A DNA stretch of 13,909 nt, taken from an uncultured Pelagibacteraceae bacterium (GTDB lineage Bacteria > Pseudomonadota > Alphaproteobacteria > Pelagibacterales > Pelagibacteraceae). Shown in pieces: positions 1 through 7,169 of this stretch. Below the pieces are notes generated by a model. It was not told the DNA's origin. It worked only from the letters and a program-made list of their open reading frames with translations, and made no database searches. Location: NCBI GenBank assembly GCA_902588335.1, contig CACIOV010000019.1, forward strand, positions 1 through 13,909. Reading direction: 5' to 3'. Each line of letters starts with the position of its first letter. The first letter of the stretch is position 1. The translations under genes were made by a program, and so were the position numbers.

Positions 1-657
1 CAAGGTTTTAAAGGAAATTTTAATGATTTTGATGCTTTAATAGCTTCATCCGAGTCAAACCATCCATTGATAAGATCTAGCAAGTGGGTTTTTTCACTAC
101 CTAAACTACCAAAAATTTTTTTTAATCGTTGGAGTTTTTTTGATGCAGTTATTGCTTTAGCTGAAAAATCAAGACCTTTTTATGAATTTGGTGTTTGGTA
201 TGGCGTTTCATTCCAGTACCTTATCAATAGCTTCAAAAAAGGTTTTGGTTTTGATACCTTTACTGGGCTTCCAGAAGATTGGCATCATGAACGTGCTGGC
301 ACTTATTCTAGCTTTGAATCAGTACCTAAAATTATAGGAGGAGAGTTTATCACTGGTAAGTTTGAGGACACTCTGCCAAAATTTTTTTCTCAGAAAAGAC
401 CTTTGGCATCATTAATAAATTTTGATTGCGATTTATATTCGTCAACTTTATGTGCCTTAAATCATGCAAATAAAGTTATCGATGAAAAATCAATTTTGAT
501 TTTCGACCAATTTTTAACGAACAAACATTGGGAAAAAGATGCATATAAAGCACTCCACGAATTCTGTCATAACCTCAATATTAGTTATGATGTTCTTGCA
601 GTTTCATTTTACTCAAAACAAGTGGCTATAAAATTAAAGAAGAATTTAAATTTTTAG
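1..657 (+). CDS. TylF-like SAM-dependent methyltransferase, 5' partial
   Basis: The frame is open from base 1 without a stop, so the gene enters from the left; a TTG at 67 is a possible start but codons 1-66 read through in the same frame and I treat them as coding. The visible 218 residues match a class I SAM methyltransferase of the macrocin O-methyltransferase (TylF) type. The glycine-rich SAM motif EFGVWYG is at 184-204, the GFDTFTGLPEDW segment at 247-282, and the acidic FDCDLYSST segment at 421-447, followed by a FDQF strand. In this family the last two segments contribute acidic, metal-binding residues. The family methylates sugars or small molecules, often in surface-glycan or secondary-metabolite clusters; the substrate here is unknown. 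Whether another domain lies upstream cannot be seen. Sure of the fold, unsure of the role. Confidence 0.75.
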   Translation, partial: QGFKGNFNDFDALIASSESNHPLIRSSKWVFSLPKLPKIFFNRWSFFDAVIALAEKSRPFYEFGVWYGVSFQYLINSFKKGFGFDTFTGLPEDWHHERAGTYSSFESVPKIIGGEFITGKFEDTLPKFFSQKRPLASLINFDCDLYSSTLCALNHANKVIDEKSILIFDQFLTNKHWEKDAYKALHEFCHNLNISYDVLAVSFYSKQVAIKLKKNLNF

Positions 658-730
658 AATAATAATCAAATCTTAATGTTGCTTAAATATCACACATCTT
701 AAAAGAAATATTAAAATAGCTAAATGATGG

Positions 731-760
731 TTGATTTTATTGACTTTTTTGACCCATAAT
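731..760 (+). promoter_or_regulatory. Candidate sigma70-type promoter for the beta-barrel gene
   Basis: TTGATT at 731-736 and CATAAT at 755-760 are 18 bases apart in the 225-base gap between the methyltransferase and the beta-barrel gene. This gap holds no credible gene and no clear hairpin terminator. Use of this promoter would give a leader of roughly 115 bases. In such AT-rich DNA matches of this quality arise easily by chance, so this is a weak call. Confidence 0.3.
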
Positions 761-870
761 GGACTTACATAGAGTGATTATTAAAGTTGCAATTCATCAA
801 ACGTTATGTATCTAATGGCAATAATTTAATAAATAAGGTTAAGAGAATTTTAGAATTATAAGAATTTAAA

Positions 871-876
871 GGGAGA
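871..876 (+). promoter_or_regulatory. Strong Shine-Dalgarno site of the beta-barrel gene
   Basis: GGGAGA lies six bases before the ATG at 883. It supports that start and contrasts with most other genes here (rho, ogt, the sulfotransferase, mnmE, mnmG, parA, lptE), which show no clear Shine-Dalgarno sequence. It suggests efficient translation of this surface protein. Confidence 0.6.
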
Positions 877-882
877 GACAAC

Positions 883-1608
883 ATGAAATATAAGTTACTA
901 GGAATATTAGTACCGTTCGCGTTAATGATAAGCTTTTTATCTATGCCTGCAAAAGCTGGTGATGGAGAATGGGGATTGGCTGTCGGTTTAAAAGCTATTA
1001 CTGGTGATCTTGATACAAGTGGTAGTGAACATGAATTCGACACAGTAACTGGTAAAGCGACACCTGAAGTTAATACAGCAACAAAATCTGCAAGTGCAGA
1101 ATTAGGAGCAATCTTTGTGGAATTTGCTGGTAGAAATGGTGTTCTAGGCTTTAGTACTGGTTTTGAATATATTCCTGGTGCAGCTTCACTTGGTACTTCA
1201 GCTAGAACAGATACAGATTTAAGTGGTGGCTCGGAAGGTGGAGCATCAGCAACATATACTGCAAAAGCCGAAGTAGAAGATGTGATTACATTCTACATAG
1301 AACCAACTTTATATTTTGGCAATTTTGGTCTTTATCCTAAAGCTGGAGTTACTACTTTAGATTTAAATACATTAGAAACTATAAGTAGTGGTACTGATAG
1401 TTCAACTTACCCTAACAAAACAATGTATGGTGGAGTGCTTGGTGCTGGTATAAAGTGGCAACATGATAGCGGTTTCCTGGTTAAATTAGAACACACAGAA
1501 ACTAATTTTAAACCATATGATGAAACTTCGACAACTGGTAACAAAAACAGAATTAAGGCTGAACTAGATTATTCAGCTACAAGCTTAGCAATAGGTTGGC
1601 AGTTTTAA
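883..1608 (+). CDS. Secreted outer-membrane beta-barrel protein, function unknown
   Basis: A 241-residue protein with a Sec signal peptide: basic MKYK start, a hydrophobic core to about residue 20, and a likely cleavage site AKA|G after residue 25. The mature part is rich in Gly, Thr and Ser and has alternating short strands and turns. It has no cysteine and ends in ...LAIGWQF; a C-terminal Phe is the usual signal for insertion of barrels by the BAM complex. The length suggests a small barrel of about 8-10 strands, but the strand number is a guess. The long acidic loops around residues 40-75 and 100-130 could be exposed at the surface. I recognise no named family. Its codons are clearly richer in G+C than those of its neighbours. 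The start is fixed by the signal peptide and a good Shine-Dalgarno sequence. A porin-like or structural role is possible but not shown. Confidence 0.75.
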   Translation: MKYKLLGILVPFALMISFLSMPAKAGDGEWGLAVGLKAITGDLDTSGSEHEFDTVTGKATPEVNTATKSASAELGAIFVEFAGRNGVLGFSTGFEYIPGAASLGTSARTDTDLSGGSEGGASATYTAKAEVEDVITFYIEPTLYFGNFGLYPKAGVTTLDLNTLETISSGTDSSTYPNKTMYGGVLGAGIKWQHDSGFLVKLEHTETNFKPYDETSTTGNKNRIKAELDYSATSLAIGWQF

Positions 1609-1716
1609 GTTTTAAGTTAAATCAATAATATTCTATCGTTAATTCTAATATACAGTTTTAACAGCTTTAAAGATATTTCAGCGGCAAACAACGTTCTAAT
1701 CTTTTTTATGCAAATG

Positions 1717-1726
1717 AAAGAGAGAG
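1717..1726 (+). promoter_or_regulatory. Purine-rich ribosome binding site of hemJ
   Basis: An uninterrupted AAAGAGAGAG stretch ends four bases before the ATG at 1731. Two upstream ATGs, at 1708 and 1714, are out of frame with hemJ, so this site decides for 1731. The rest of the gap from 1609 to 1716 shows no gene and no convincing terminator hairpin. Confidence 0.5.
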
Positions 1727-1730
1727 AAAA

Positions 1731-2174
1731 ATGAACACATATTTATTATTTAAATCAATTCATCTCATTGCTGTTATTTCCTGGATGGCAGGACTTTTGT
1801 ATTTACCAAGAATATTTGTTTATCATAGCGAGGCTACTGCTAATAATAAATCTGAAGATTTGATATCTACTTTTAAGATAATGGAAAGAAGGCTTTTTGT
1901 TTATATTATGAATCCTGCAATGATAACATCCTGGATTTTTGGGATTTTATTGATACACACGATCGGAACAGATAATTTAGGCTCTTTCTGGCTTCAGTTA
2001 AAGTTGTTTTTTGTGATTATTTTAACCATATATCATTTCTTTTTGTTTCAATGTCTGAGGAAATTTGCTGAAAATAATAACTCTTATTCACCCAGATTTT
2101 ATAGAATAATCAACGAAATACCCACGGTTATACTAATAGTCATTGTATTTATTATAGTTTTCAAACCATTATGA
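1731..2174 (+). CDS. hemJ: HemJ, protoporphyrinogen IX oxidase
   Basis: A 147-residue inner-membrane protein of the HemJ (UPF0093, CopD-like) family, which oxidises protoporphyrinogen IX to protoporphyrin IX, the step before iron insertion in haem synthesis. Four hydrophobic segments are visible, at about residues 4-30, 55-77, 86-108 and 130-145. Family hallmarks are present: FKSIHLIAVISWMAGLLYL with His11 near the N-terminus, LPRIFVYH, WLQLK with Lys91, and RIINEIPT near the C-terminus. His11 and Lys91 correspond to the conserved His and Lys thought to handle haem and substrate. Length is normal for the family. It sits 66 bases upstream of rho, a neighbourhood I recall from alphaproteobacteria, where hem genes border rho. 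Many such bacteria use HemJ instead of HemG or HemY. Confidence 0.9.
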   Translation: MNTYLLFKSIHLIAVISWMAGLLYLPRIFVYHSEATANNKSEDLISTFKIMERRLFVYIMNPAMITSWIFGILLIHTIGTDNLGSFWLQLKLFFVIILTIYHFFLFQCLRKFAENNNSYSPRFYRIINEIPTVILIVIVFIIVFKPL

Positions 2175-2177
2175 GAC

Positions 2178-2205
2178 TTGTAATTTTTTAAAAAGATATT
2201 ATATT
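2178..2205 (+). promoter_or_regulatory. Candidate promoter of rho
   Basis: TTGTAA at 2178-2183 and TATATT at 2200-2205, 16 bases apart, lie in the 66-base gap between hemJ and rho. The leader would be about 30 bases. The match is fair, but the DNA is very AT-rich and rho might equally be read through from hemJ. Confidence 0.35.
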
Positions 2206-2240
2206 GAATGGTACGTTTCTCTTAAACTAATCACCAACAT

Positions 2241-3512
2241 ATGAACTTAGAAGAATTAAAAAAGAAATCACCTGCTGAACTTATTTCGCAAGCTGAAAAA
2301 TTGGAAATTGAAAATCCAAGTACATTAAGAAAACAAGAAATTTTATTTGCGATATTAAAAAAACTTGCACAAAAAAATGAACAAATTAGCGGCGGCGGAG
2401 TATTAGAAGTTTTGCAAGATGGTTTTGGCTTTTTAAGAGCTATTCAATCAAATTATTTACCAGGACCCGATGATATTTATGTTAGTCCAAGCCAAATAAG
2501 AAAATTTGGATTAAGAACCGGAGATTCTATTGAAGGTGAAATAAGAGCTCCCAAAGATCAAGAAAGATATTTTGCATTATTAAAAGTGGACAAAATAAAT
2601 TTTGATAATCCAGAAAAAGCCAGAAATAAAATTGCTTTTGATAATTTAACGCCCCTTTATCCTGATAAACAATTGCGAATGGAAATAGAAAAATCTAAAA
2701 TTGAAAAAAAACCAGACCTAACAGCAAGATTAATTGATTTAGTAAGTCCAATCGGAAAAGGACAAAGATCATTAATTATTTCTCCTCCAAAAGCAGGTAA
2801 AACAATTATTTTACAAAATATAGCCCAATCAATTGCCGAAAATCATCCAGAATGCTACTTGATGGTATTGCTAATTGATGAGCGACCAGAAGAAGTAACT
2901 GATATGCAAAGATCAGTCAAAGGTGAAGTAATTAGTTCTACATTTGATGAACCAGCTACAAGACACGTAGCTGTTGCCGAGATGGTTATAGAAAAAGCAA
3001 AAAGATTAACCGAACATAAAAAAGATGTCATTATTCTTTTAGATTCTATAACAAGACTCGGTAGAGCCTATAATGCAGTAGTTCCAAGTTCAGGAAAAGT
3101 ATTAACAGGAGGTGTGGACGCTAATGCACTTCAAAGACCTAAAAGATTTTTTGGAGCAGCCAGAAATATAGAACAAGGAGGCTCTTTGACGATCATTTCA
3201 ACCGCATTAATTGATACTGGAAGTAGAATGGATGAAGTGATTTTTGAAGAATTTAAAGGTACTGGAAATAGCGAATTAATATTAGATAGAAAAATTTCTG
3301 ATAAAAGAATTTTTCCAGCAATAGATATTACAAGATCGGGAACCAGAAGAGAGGAGTTGCTTTTTAAAAATGATGATTTGCTTAAAATGAATGTTTTAAG
3401 AAAAATATTAAGTTCTATGGGAACTATGGATGCAATTGAATTCCTTCTTTCTAAATTAAAAAATACAAAAAATAATGCTGACTTTTTTGTTTCTATGAAT
3501 AAACCAAATTAA
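2241..3512 (+). CDS. rho: Transcription termination factor Rho
   Basis: A 423-residue protein, full length for the hexameric RNA helicase that ends transcription of untranslated RNA. In order: the helical N-terminal Rho_N domain (residues 1-45), the OB-fold RNA-binding domain beginning GGGVLEVLQDGFGFL (51-65), and the ATPase core. The core has Walker A SPPKAGKT (181-188), the catalytic glutamate region DERPEE (213-218), Walker B ILLDSITRLGRAYN (265-278), the Q- and R-loop segment around GGVDANALQRPKRFFGAARN (290-309), and the arginine-finger segment SGTRREELLF near residues 366-375. Nothing is missing. No clear Shine-Dalgarno sequence precedes the ATG, but the N-terminal domain begins directly after it. 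Unlike many alphaproteobacterial regions where mnmE follows closely, two accessory genes intervene here. Rho-dependent termination is a plausible way to end the converging units at both ends of this block, since no hairpins are seen there. Confidence 0.97.
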   Translation: MNLEELKKKSPAELISQAEKLEIENPSTLRKQEILFAILKKLAQKNEQISGGGVLEVLQDGFGFLRAIQSNYLPGPDDIYVSPSQIRKFGLRTGDSIEGEIRAPKDQERYFALLKVDKINFDNPEKARNKIAFDNLTPLYPDKQLRMEIEKSKIEKKPDLTARLIDLVSPIGKGQRSLIISPPKAGKTIILQNIAQSIAENHPECYLMVLLIDERPEEVTDMQRSVKGEVISSTFDEPATRHVAVAEMVIEKAKRLTEHKKDVIILLDSITRLGRAYNAVVPSSGKVLTGGVDANALQRPKRFFGAARNIEQGGSLTIISTALIDTGSRMDEVIFEEFKGTGNSELILDRKISDKRIFPAIDITRSGTRREELLFKNDDLLKMNVLRKILSSMGTMDAIEFLLSKLKNTKNNADFFVSMNKPN

Positions 3513-3523
3513 ACCTTAATAAC

Positions 3524-3970
3524 CTAATTTTTTTCAAATTCTAATAATTTTCTTTTCAATTTTATTCCACCTGTTGACGAAAATCCCCCTAAAGTACCGT
3601 CAGTTTTGATTACTCTGTGACAGGGCACAACTAACAAAAGTTTATTTTGACCACAAATTTTACCTACATATCTGGGTGATAGATGATATTTTTTTGCTAT
3701 TTTTCCGTAAGTTTCTGTCTGTCCCCGTTTGATTTTTTTTAATTCTGTCCATACTTTTTTTTGAATTTGATTTCCAACTAATGTGTGAGGCGTTTTAATT
3801 TTTGTTATTTTTTTATCAAAGAATTTAAGTAAATTTTTTTTAAAATTTTTTAATATTTTGCTTTTTTTTTGTTTTATTAGTTTTTCAAATTTAATTTTAA
3901 ATATTTTTCCTTCATTTTCGTATGCAGATATCCAACCAAATCTGGTTTTAATTGATATTTGTTTTGACAT
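3524..3970 (-). CDS. ogt: Methylated-DNA--protein-cysteine methyltransferase (Ogt/AGT)
   Basis: A 148-residue suicide DNA repair protein that transfers alkyl groups from O6-alkylguanine (and O4-alkylthymine) to its own cysteine. The C-terminal AGT domain is clear: YGKIAKK (88-94), the helix-turn-helix with the base-flipping arginine in SPRYVGKI (Arg100), the acceptor loop PCHRV (116-120, Cys117), and GTLGGFSSTGG (125-135). Asn109 takes the place of the hinge asparagine, but the usual ANP context is GQNK. The N-terminal domain is short and extremely lysine-rich; lysine makes up about a fifth of the whole protein. The gene converges with rho, leaving an 11-base gap, and diverges from the sulfotransferase gene across 52 bases. 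No Ada operator-like motif was recognised. Assignment to Ogt rather than a C-terminal Ada fragment rests on its length and lack of an Ada N-terminal domain. Confidence 0.92.
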   Translation of the reverse strand: MSKQISIKTRFGWISAYENEGKIFKIKFEKLIKQKKSKILKNFKKNLLKFFDKKITKIKTPHTLVGNQIQKKVWTELKKIKRGQTETYGKIAKKYHLSPRYVGKICGQNKLLLVVPCHRVIKTDGTLGGFSSTGGIKLKRKLLEFEKN

Positions 3971-4022
3971 TTTTTATATAACTATATCAAAAAATAATAA
4001 AATTAAATATATTCATTTAATA

Positions 4023-5789
4023 ATGAAGAAAAAAAACAAAACTTTAAAAGAGATTTTTGCAGAAGCATATGAGAATTATAAACAGGGAGATTTTAAAAAT
4101 GCTGAAAATTTTTGTTACAAAATTCTTAGCATAGATACCAATCATTTCGATTCAATATTGTTATTAGCAACTATATCTGCAAAAGATAATAACTTTGATA
4201 AAGCAAAAAAGCTATTGCATCAAGCTATCGATATTCAACCAAATAATGTTAGTGCTTTGCAAAATTTAGCTACTACGTATAAAGCATCAGGAAATCTTAA
4301 TGAGGCAATAAATTATTACAGTAAAGTAATAAAAATTGATCCTAATCATGTTAATGCCAACTATAATCTTGCGACAACTTTTTATGTGCTAAAAGAATTA
4401 AAAAAAGCAAAAAGTTTTTTCAACAAAACAATTGAAATTAACAATAATTATGCACTTGCATTCTTTGGCCTCGCAAATGTTCATGTAGATTTAAAAGATT
4501 TTGAAAATGCAGTAAGTTGTTATCAAAAGGCTATTGAAATTAATCCAAAACTTGTTGGAGCTCATAATAATCTTGGATTAGTATTTAGAGAATTAAATGA
4601 TTTAAAAAATGCAGTAAGTTGTTACCAAAAAGCGATTGAAGTAAAACCTGAACATATTGGAGCTCATCATAATTTAGCATTGGCATTTAAAGAACTAGGG
4701 GAGTTTAAAAAAGCAATCGAATCTCATCAAACAGCAATAAAATATGAACCAGAAAATTCACTACATTATTATTATTTAAGCGAGCTTAAAAAGGATTTTT
4801 TAGATGCGAAAACAAAAAATAAAATAGAAAAAATTATAAAAAATAACAATTCTACAAAAAATAATATTGCTTATGCGAATTACTTATTATCTAGATATGC
4901 AAAAAAATCAAAAAATTATGAAAAAGAATTAAATTATTTAAAAGAGGGACATAAAAGTTTTTTTGATTCAAGAAAAGAAAAATTTAAACTTGCTATTAAA
5001 TATTGTTTTGATGATGTTTTGCAAATATCGAGAGATGCTCATATTAGTAAATTAAATAATATAGATGATCATAATGTAAAACCAATTTTCATAGTTGGAG
5101 TTCCCAGATGTGGGTCTACTATGGTAGAAAAAATAATTGCATCAGGAAAAGATATGATACCTGTAGGTGAAGAAACATCTGTTCTCGAAAATTTTTTTAA
5201 TAACAAAATACTTGAAAAACAATCATTAGATTTAGGTAATCCTAAAGATATAAGGAATGAACTTTTTAATATTTATAATAAAAAAGGATTAATTTCTAAA
5301 AAATATGATAATATTTTTACGGATAAATCTTTAAATAATTTTTTTTATTTGCGTTTAATTAAAGACATTTATCCCAATGCTAAAGTGATAAATTGCAGAA
5401 GAGATATTCTATCTTCAATTATGTCGATTTTTCAAAATAATTTAACAGAATTAGCTTGGACGCATGATCTAGATAATGTTTTTAAATATTTTGATAATTA
5501 TTTTAAAATTACCGAAAACTTTAATGAAGAATCTCCAAATTTTATGTATGAATTACAATTTGAAAAATTAGTTAACAATCCTGAAGAAGAATCAAAAAAA
5601 TTAATGGAATTCTGTAAATTGCCATGGGATAAAAAATGCCTAGAATTTTATAAAAGAAAAGATTTAATTTCAAAAACTACAAGCAATGTACAAATTAGAC
5701 AGGCTATTTATAAACATTCTATTGATAAATATTCGCCTTATAAAAAATATTTAAAAAACTACTCTGAGAAATATTCATGGTTTAACTAA
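4023..5789 (+). CDS. TPR-repeat sulfotransferase
   Basis: A protein of 588 residues from the ATG at 4023. The frame stays open back to 3858, but that extension lies over ogt and is not TPR-like, so I reject it. Residues about 10-247 form seven 34-residue tetratricopeptide repeats, with the usual alternation of small and aromatic residues and Asn/Asp-Pro turns (for example KAIEINP and KAIEVKP). Residues 350-588 are a sulfotransferase domain: the PAPS 5'-phosphosulfate loop is IFIVGVPRCGSTMVEK (355-370, PRCGST at 361-366) and the 3'-phosphate site is VINCRRDILSSIMS (455-468). The family moves sulfate from PAPS to a hydroxyl or amine on a glycan, lipid, peptide or small molecule; TPRs probably bind the acceptor or a partner. 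The acceptor is not evident. There is no signal peptide, so a cytoplasmic site is likely. mnmE begins one base after its stop codon. Confidence 0.85.
   Translation: MKKKNKTLKEIFAEAYENYKQGDFKNAENFCYKILSIDTNHFDSILLLATISAKDNNFDKAKKLLHQAIDIQPNNVSALQNLATTYKASGNLNEAINYYSKVIKIDPNHVNANYNLATTFYVLKELKKAKSFFNKTIEINNNYALAFFGLANVHVDLKDFENAVSCYQKAIEINPKLVGAHNNLGLVFRELNDLKNAVSCYQKAIEVKPEHIGAHHNLALAFKELGEFKKAIESHQTAIKYEPENSLHYYYLSELKKDFLDAKTKNKIEKIIKNNNSTKNNIAYANYLLSRYAKKSKNYEKELNYLKEGHKSFFDSRKEKFKLAIKYCFDDVLQISRDAHISKLNNIDDHNVKPIFIVGVPRCGSTMVEKIIASGKDMIPVGEETSVLENFFNNKILEKQSLDLGNPKDIRNELFNIYNKKGLISKKYDNIFTDKSLNNFFYLRLIKDIYPNAKVINCRRDILSSIMSIFQNNLTELAWTHDLDNVFKYFDNYFKITENFNEESPNFMYELQFEKLVNNPEEESKKLMEFCKLPWDKKCLEFYKRKDLISKTTSNVQIRQAIYKHSIDKYSPYKKYLKNYSEKYSWFN
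4500..4703 (+). repeat. Tandem 102-base duplication encoding two TPR units
   Basis: Two copies of a 102-base unit (4500-4601 and 4602-4703) encode residues 160-193 and 194-227 of the sulfotransferase. Both carry NAVSCYQKAIE and GAH-NL at the same positions, and the DNA is nearly identical over GCAGTAAGTTGTTA (4509 and 4611) and GGAGCTCAT. Other TPRs in the gene are much more diverged, so this pair looks like a recent duplication or gene conversion. Confidence 0.8.
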
Positions 5790-5790
5790 A

Positions 5791-7122
5791 ATGACTATTT
5801 ATGCTTTATCCTCTGGTCCGGGTATATCTGGTGTAGCTGTAATAAGAGTATCAGGCAAAAATACAGCCAGTGTCATAAAAAAATTAACTGGATCAAAATT
5901 ACCGAACCCAAGAGTAGCTACCCTCAAAAAGTTCAATAAAAATGGGGGAAAAGAGTTGATTGATGAGGGTGTAATTATATGGTTCCCAGGCCCAAATAGC
6001 TACACTGGTGAGGATTTAGCCGAATTTCATGTACATGGTAGCCGAGCTGTCATTAAGGCTATGCATTTGGCTATATCAAAAGTAAAAAATTGTAGATTAG
6101 CAGAACCAGGAGAGTTTACAAAGCGAGCTTTTCAAAATGGAAGAATAAATTTACTAAAAGCAGAAAGTATCTCAGATTTAATTTCAGCAGAAACTGAAAT
6201 TCAACGAAAACAAGCTCTAAAAATTATGAGCGGAAGATCGTCAGATATATTTAACTTATGGAGAGAAAAACTTTTAAAAATTTTATCTCATGTTGAGGCA
6301 AAGATTGATTTTCCCGAGGAAGATTTACCCAAAAATATTATTAATGAAATACAAAAAACATCAAATAAGATTTTAAGTGAAATTAAAAAAGCTTTGAACG
6401 ACCAAAATGTTGGTGAAAGAATAAGGGAAGGTTTTAAAATAGCTATTCTGGGACCACCAAATTCTGGTAAATCTAGTCTCTTAAATTATTTATCAAAAAG
6501 AGATGTTGCAATAGTTTCAGAAATTGCTGGAACAACAAGAGATGTAATAGAAACCCATCTTAATCTTGATGGTTATCCTGTGATCGTTTCTGATACCGCA
6601 GGAATTAGAACTTCAAAAAATGAAATAGAAAAAAAAGGAATAAAAATAGCTTTAAAGAGTGCTGAAGATGCCGATCTAAGGTTAATCATTGTATCAGCAA
6701 AAAATGTTAATTTTACTAGCGTTTTGAAAGGATTGTTAACAAAAAATGCTATTTTAGTTGTAAATAAATCAGATTTAATAAAAGGAAAATTATATAGCAA
6801 ATTTAAAAAATATGAGCATGTTTTAATATCAATAAAAAAAGATTTAAATTTAAATAAATTGATTAAAAAAATAAAAAGCAAACTTAAAAATAAATTTACA
6901 ACATCTGAAGATATTTTAATTACTCGAGAAAGGCACAGACAAAATTTATTAAATTGTGTTCAGCATTTGGAGAAATTTAAAAAGAAAAAATCAGTGCAAG
7001 ATTTTGATAAAGCCGCCGAAGATTTAAGGCTGGCTACAAGACATCTTGGAATGATCGTTGGAAAAGTAGATGTAGAAGAGCTATTAGGTAGCATTTTCAA
7101 CGATTTTTGCATTGGCAAATAA
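5791..7122 (+). CDS. mnmE: tRNA modification GTPase MnmE
   Basis: A 443-residue GTPase, full length. With MnmG it builds the (carboxymethyl)aminomethyl group at C5 of the wobble uridine in tRNAs reading NNA/NNG codons. Visible features: N-terminal tetrahydrofolate-binding domain (1-115) with SSGPGISGVAVIRVSG and GEDLAEFHVHG, then LAEPGEFTKRAFQNGRINLL (103-122), a helical domain, the inserted G domain with G1 GPPNSGKS (221-228), G2 GTTRD (247-251), G3 DTAG (268-271) and G4 NKSD (325-328), and the C-terminal FCIGK motif with Cys440. All functional motifs are intact. The start codon lies one base after the sulfotransferase stop, so the two are probably co-transcribed and may be translationally coupled. 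mnmG follows after 47 bases, the standard pairing of partners. Its integrity argues that mnmG is still functional in spite of its frame break. Confidence 0.97.
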   Translation: MTIYALSSGPGISGVAVIRVSGKNTASVIKKLTGSKLPNPRVATLKKFNKNGGKELIDEGVIIWFPGPNSYTGEDLAEFHVHGSRAVIKAMHLAISKVKNCRLAEPGEFTKRAFQNGRINLLKAESISDLISAETEIQRKQALKIMSGRSSDIFNLWREKLLKILSHVEAKIDFPEEDLPKNIINEIQKTSNKILSEIKKALNDQNVGERIREGFKIAILGPPNSGKSSLLNYLSKRDVAIVSEIAGTTRDVIETHLNLDGYPVIVSDTAGIRTSKNEIEKKGIKIALKSAEDADLRLIIVSAKNVNFTSVLKGLLTKNAILVVNKSDLIKGKLYSKFKKYEHVLISIKKDLNLNKLIKKIKSKLKNKFTTSEDILITRERHRQNLLNCVQHLEKFKKKKSVQDFDKAAEDLRLATRHLGMIVGKVDVEELLGSIFNDFCIGK

Positions 7123-7169
7123 ACCAGCAATCAGCTTGTAAATCGATAGATCATCTATAAATTCATGCT

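Noticed and set aside
658..882. Replication origin or DnaA boxes in the gap upstream of the beta-barrel gene, expected because origin regions of alphaproteobacteria can lie near hem genes and rho.
   Set aside because: No TTATNCACA-like box was found in either orientation and no repeated motif is present.
804..1043. Open frame on the minus strand over the start of the beta-barrel gene.
   Set aside because: It overlaps the signal-peptide region of a well-supported gene, has no recognisable domain and no ribosome site.
3858..4022. A 55-codon N-terminal extension of the sulfotransferase frame starting at 3858.
   Set aside because: It lies on top of the 5' half of ogt in antisense, is hydrophobic and not TPR-like, and the TPR domain begins right after the ATG at 4023.
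6573..6881. Minus-strand open frame of 102 codons inside mnmE.
   Set aside because: Antisense to the conserved GTPase domain; Phe/Leu/Ile-rich composition is what an AT-rich antisense frame gives.
7146..7158. Palindrome ATAGAT-C-ATCTAT between mnmE and mnmG as an operator or terminator.
   Set aside because: It is short, has no T-run after it, and AT-rich dyads of this size are expected by chance; nothing links it to regulation.
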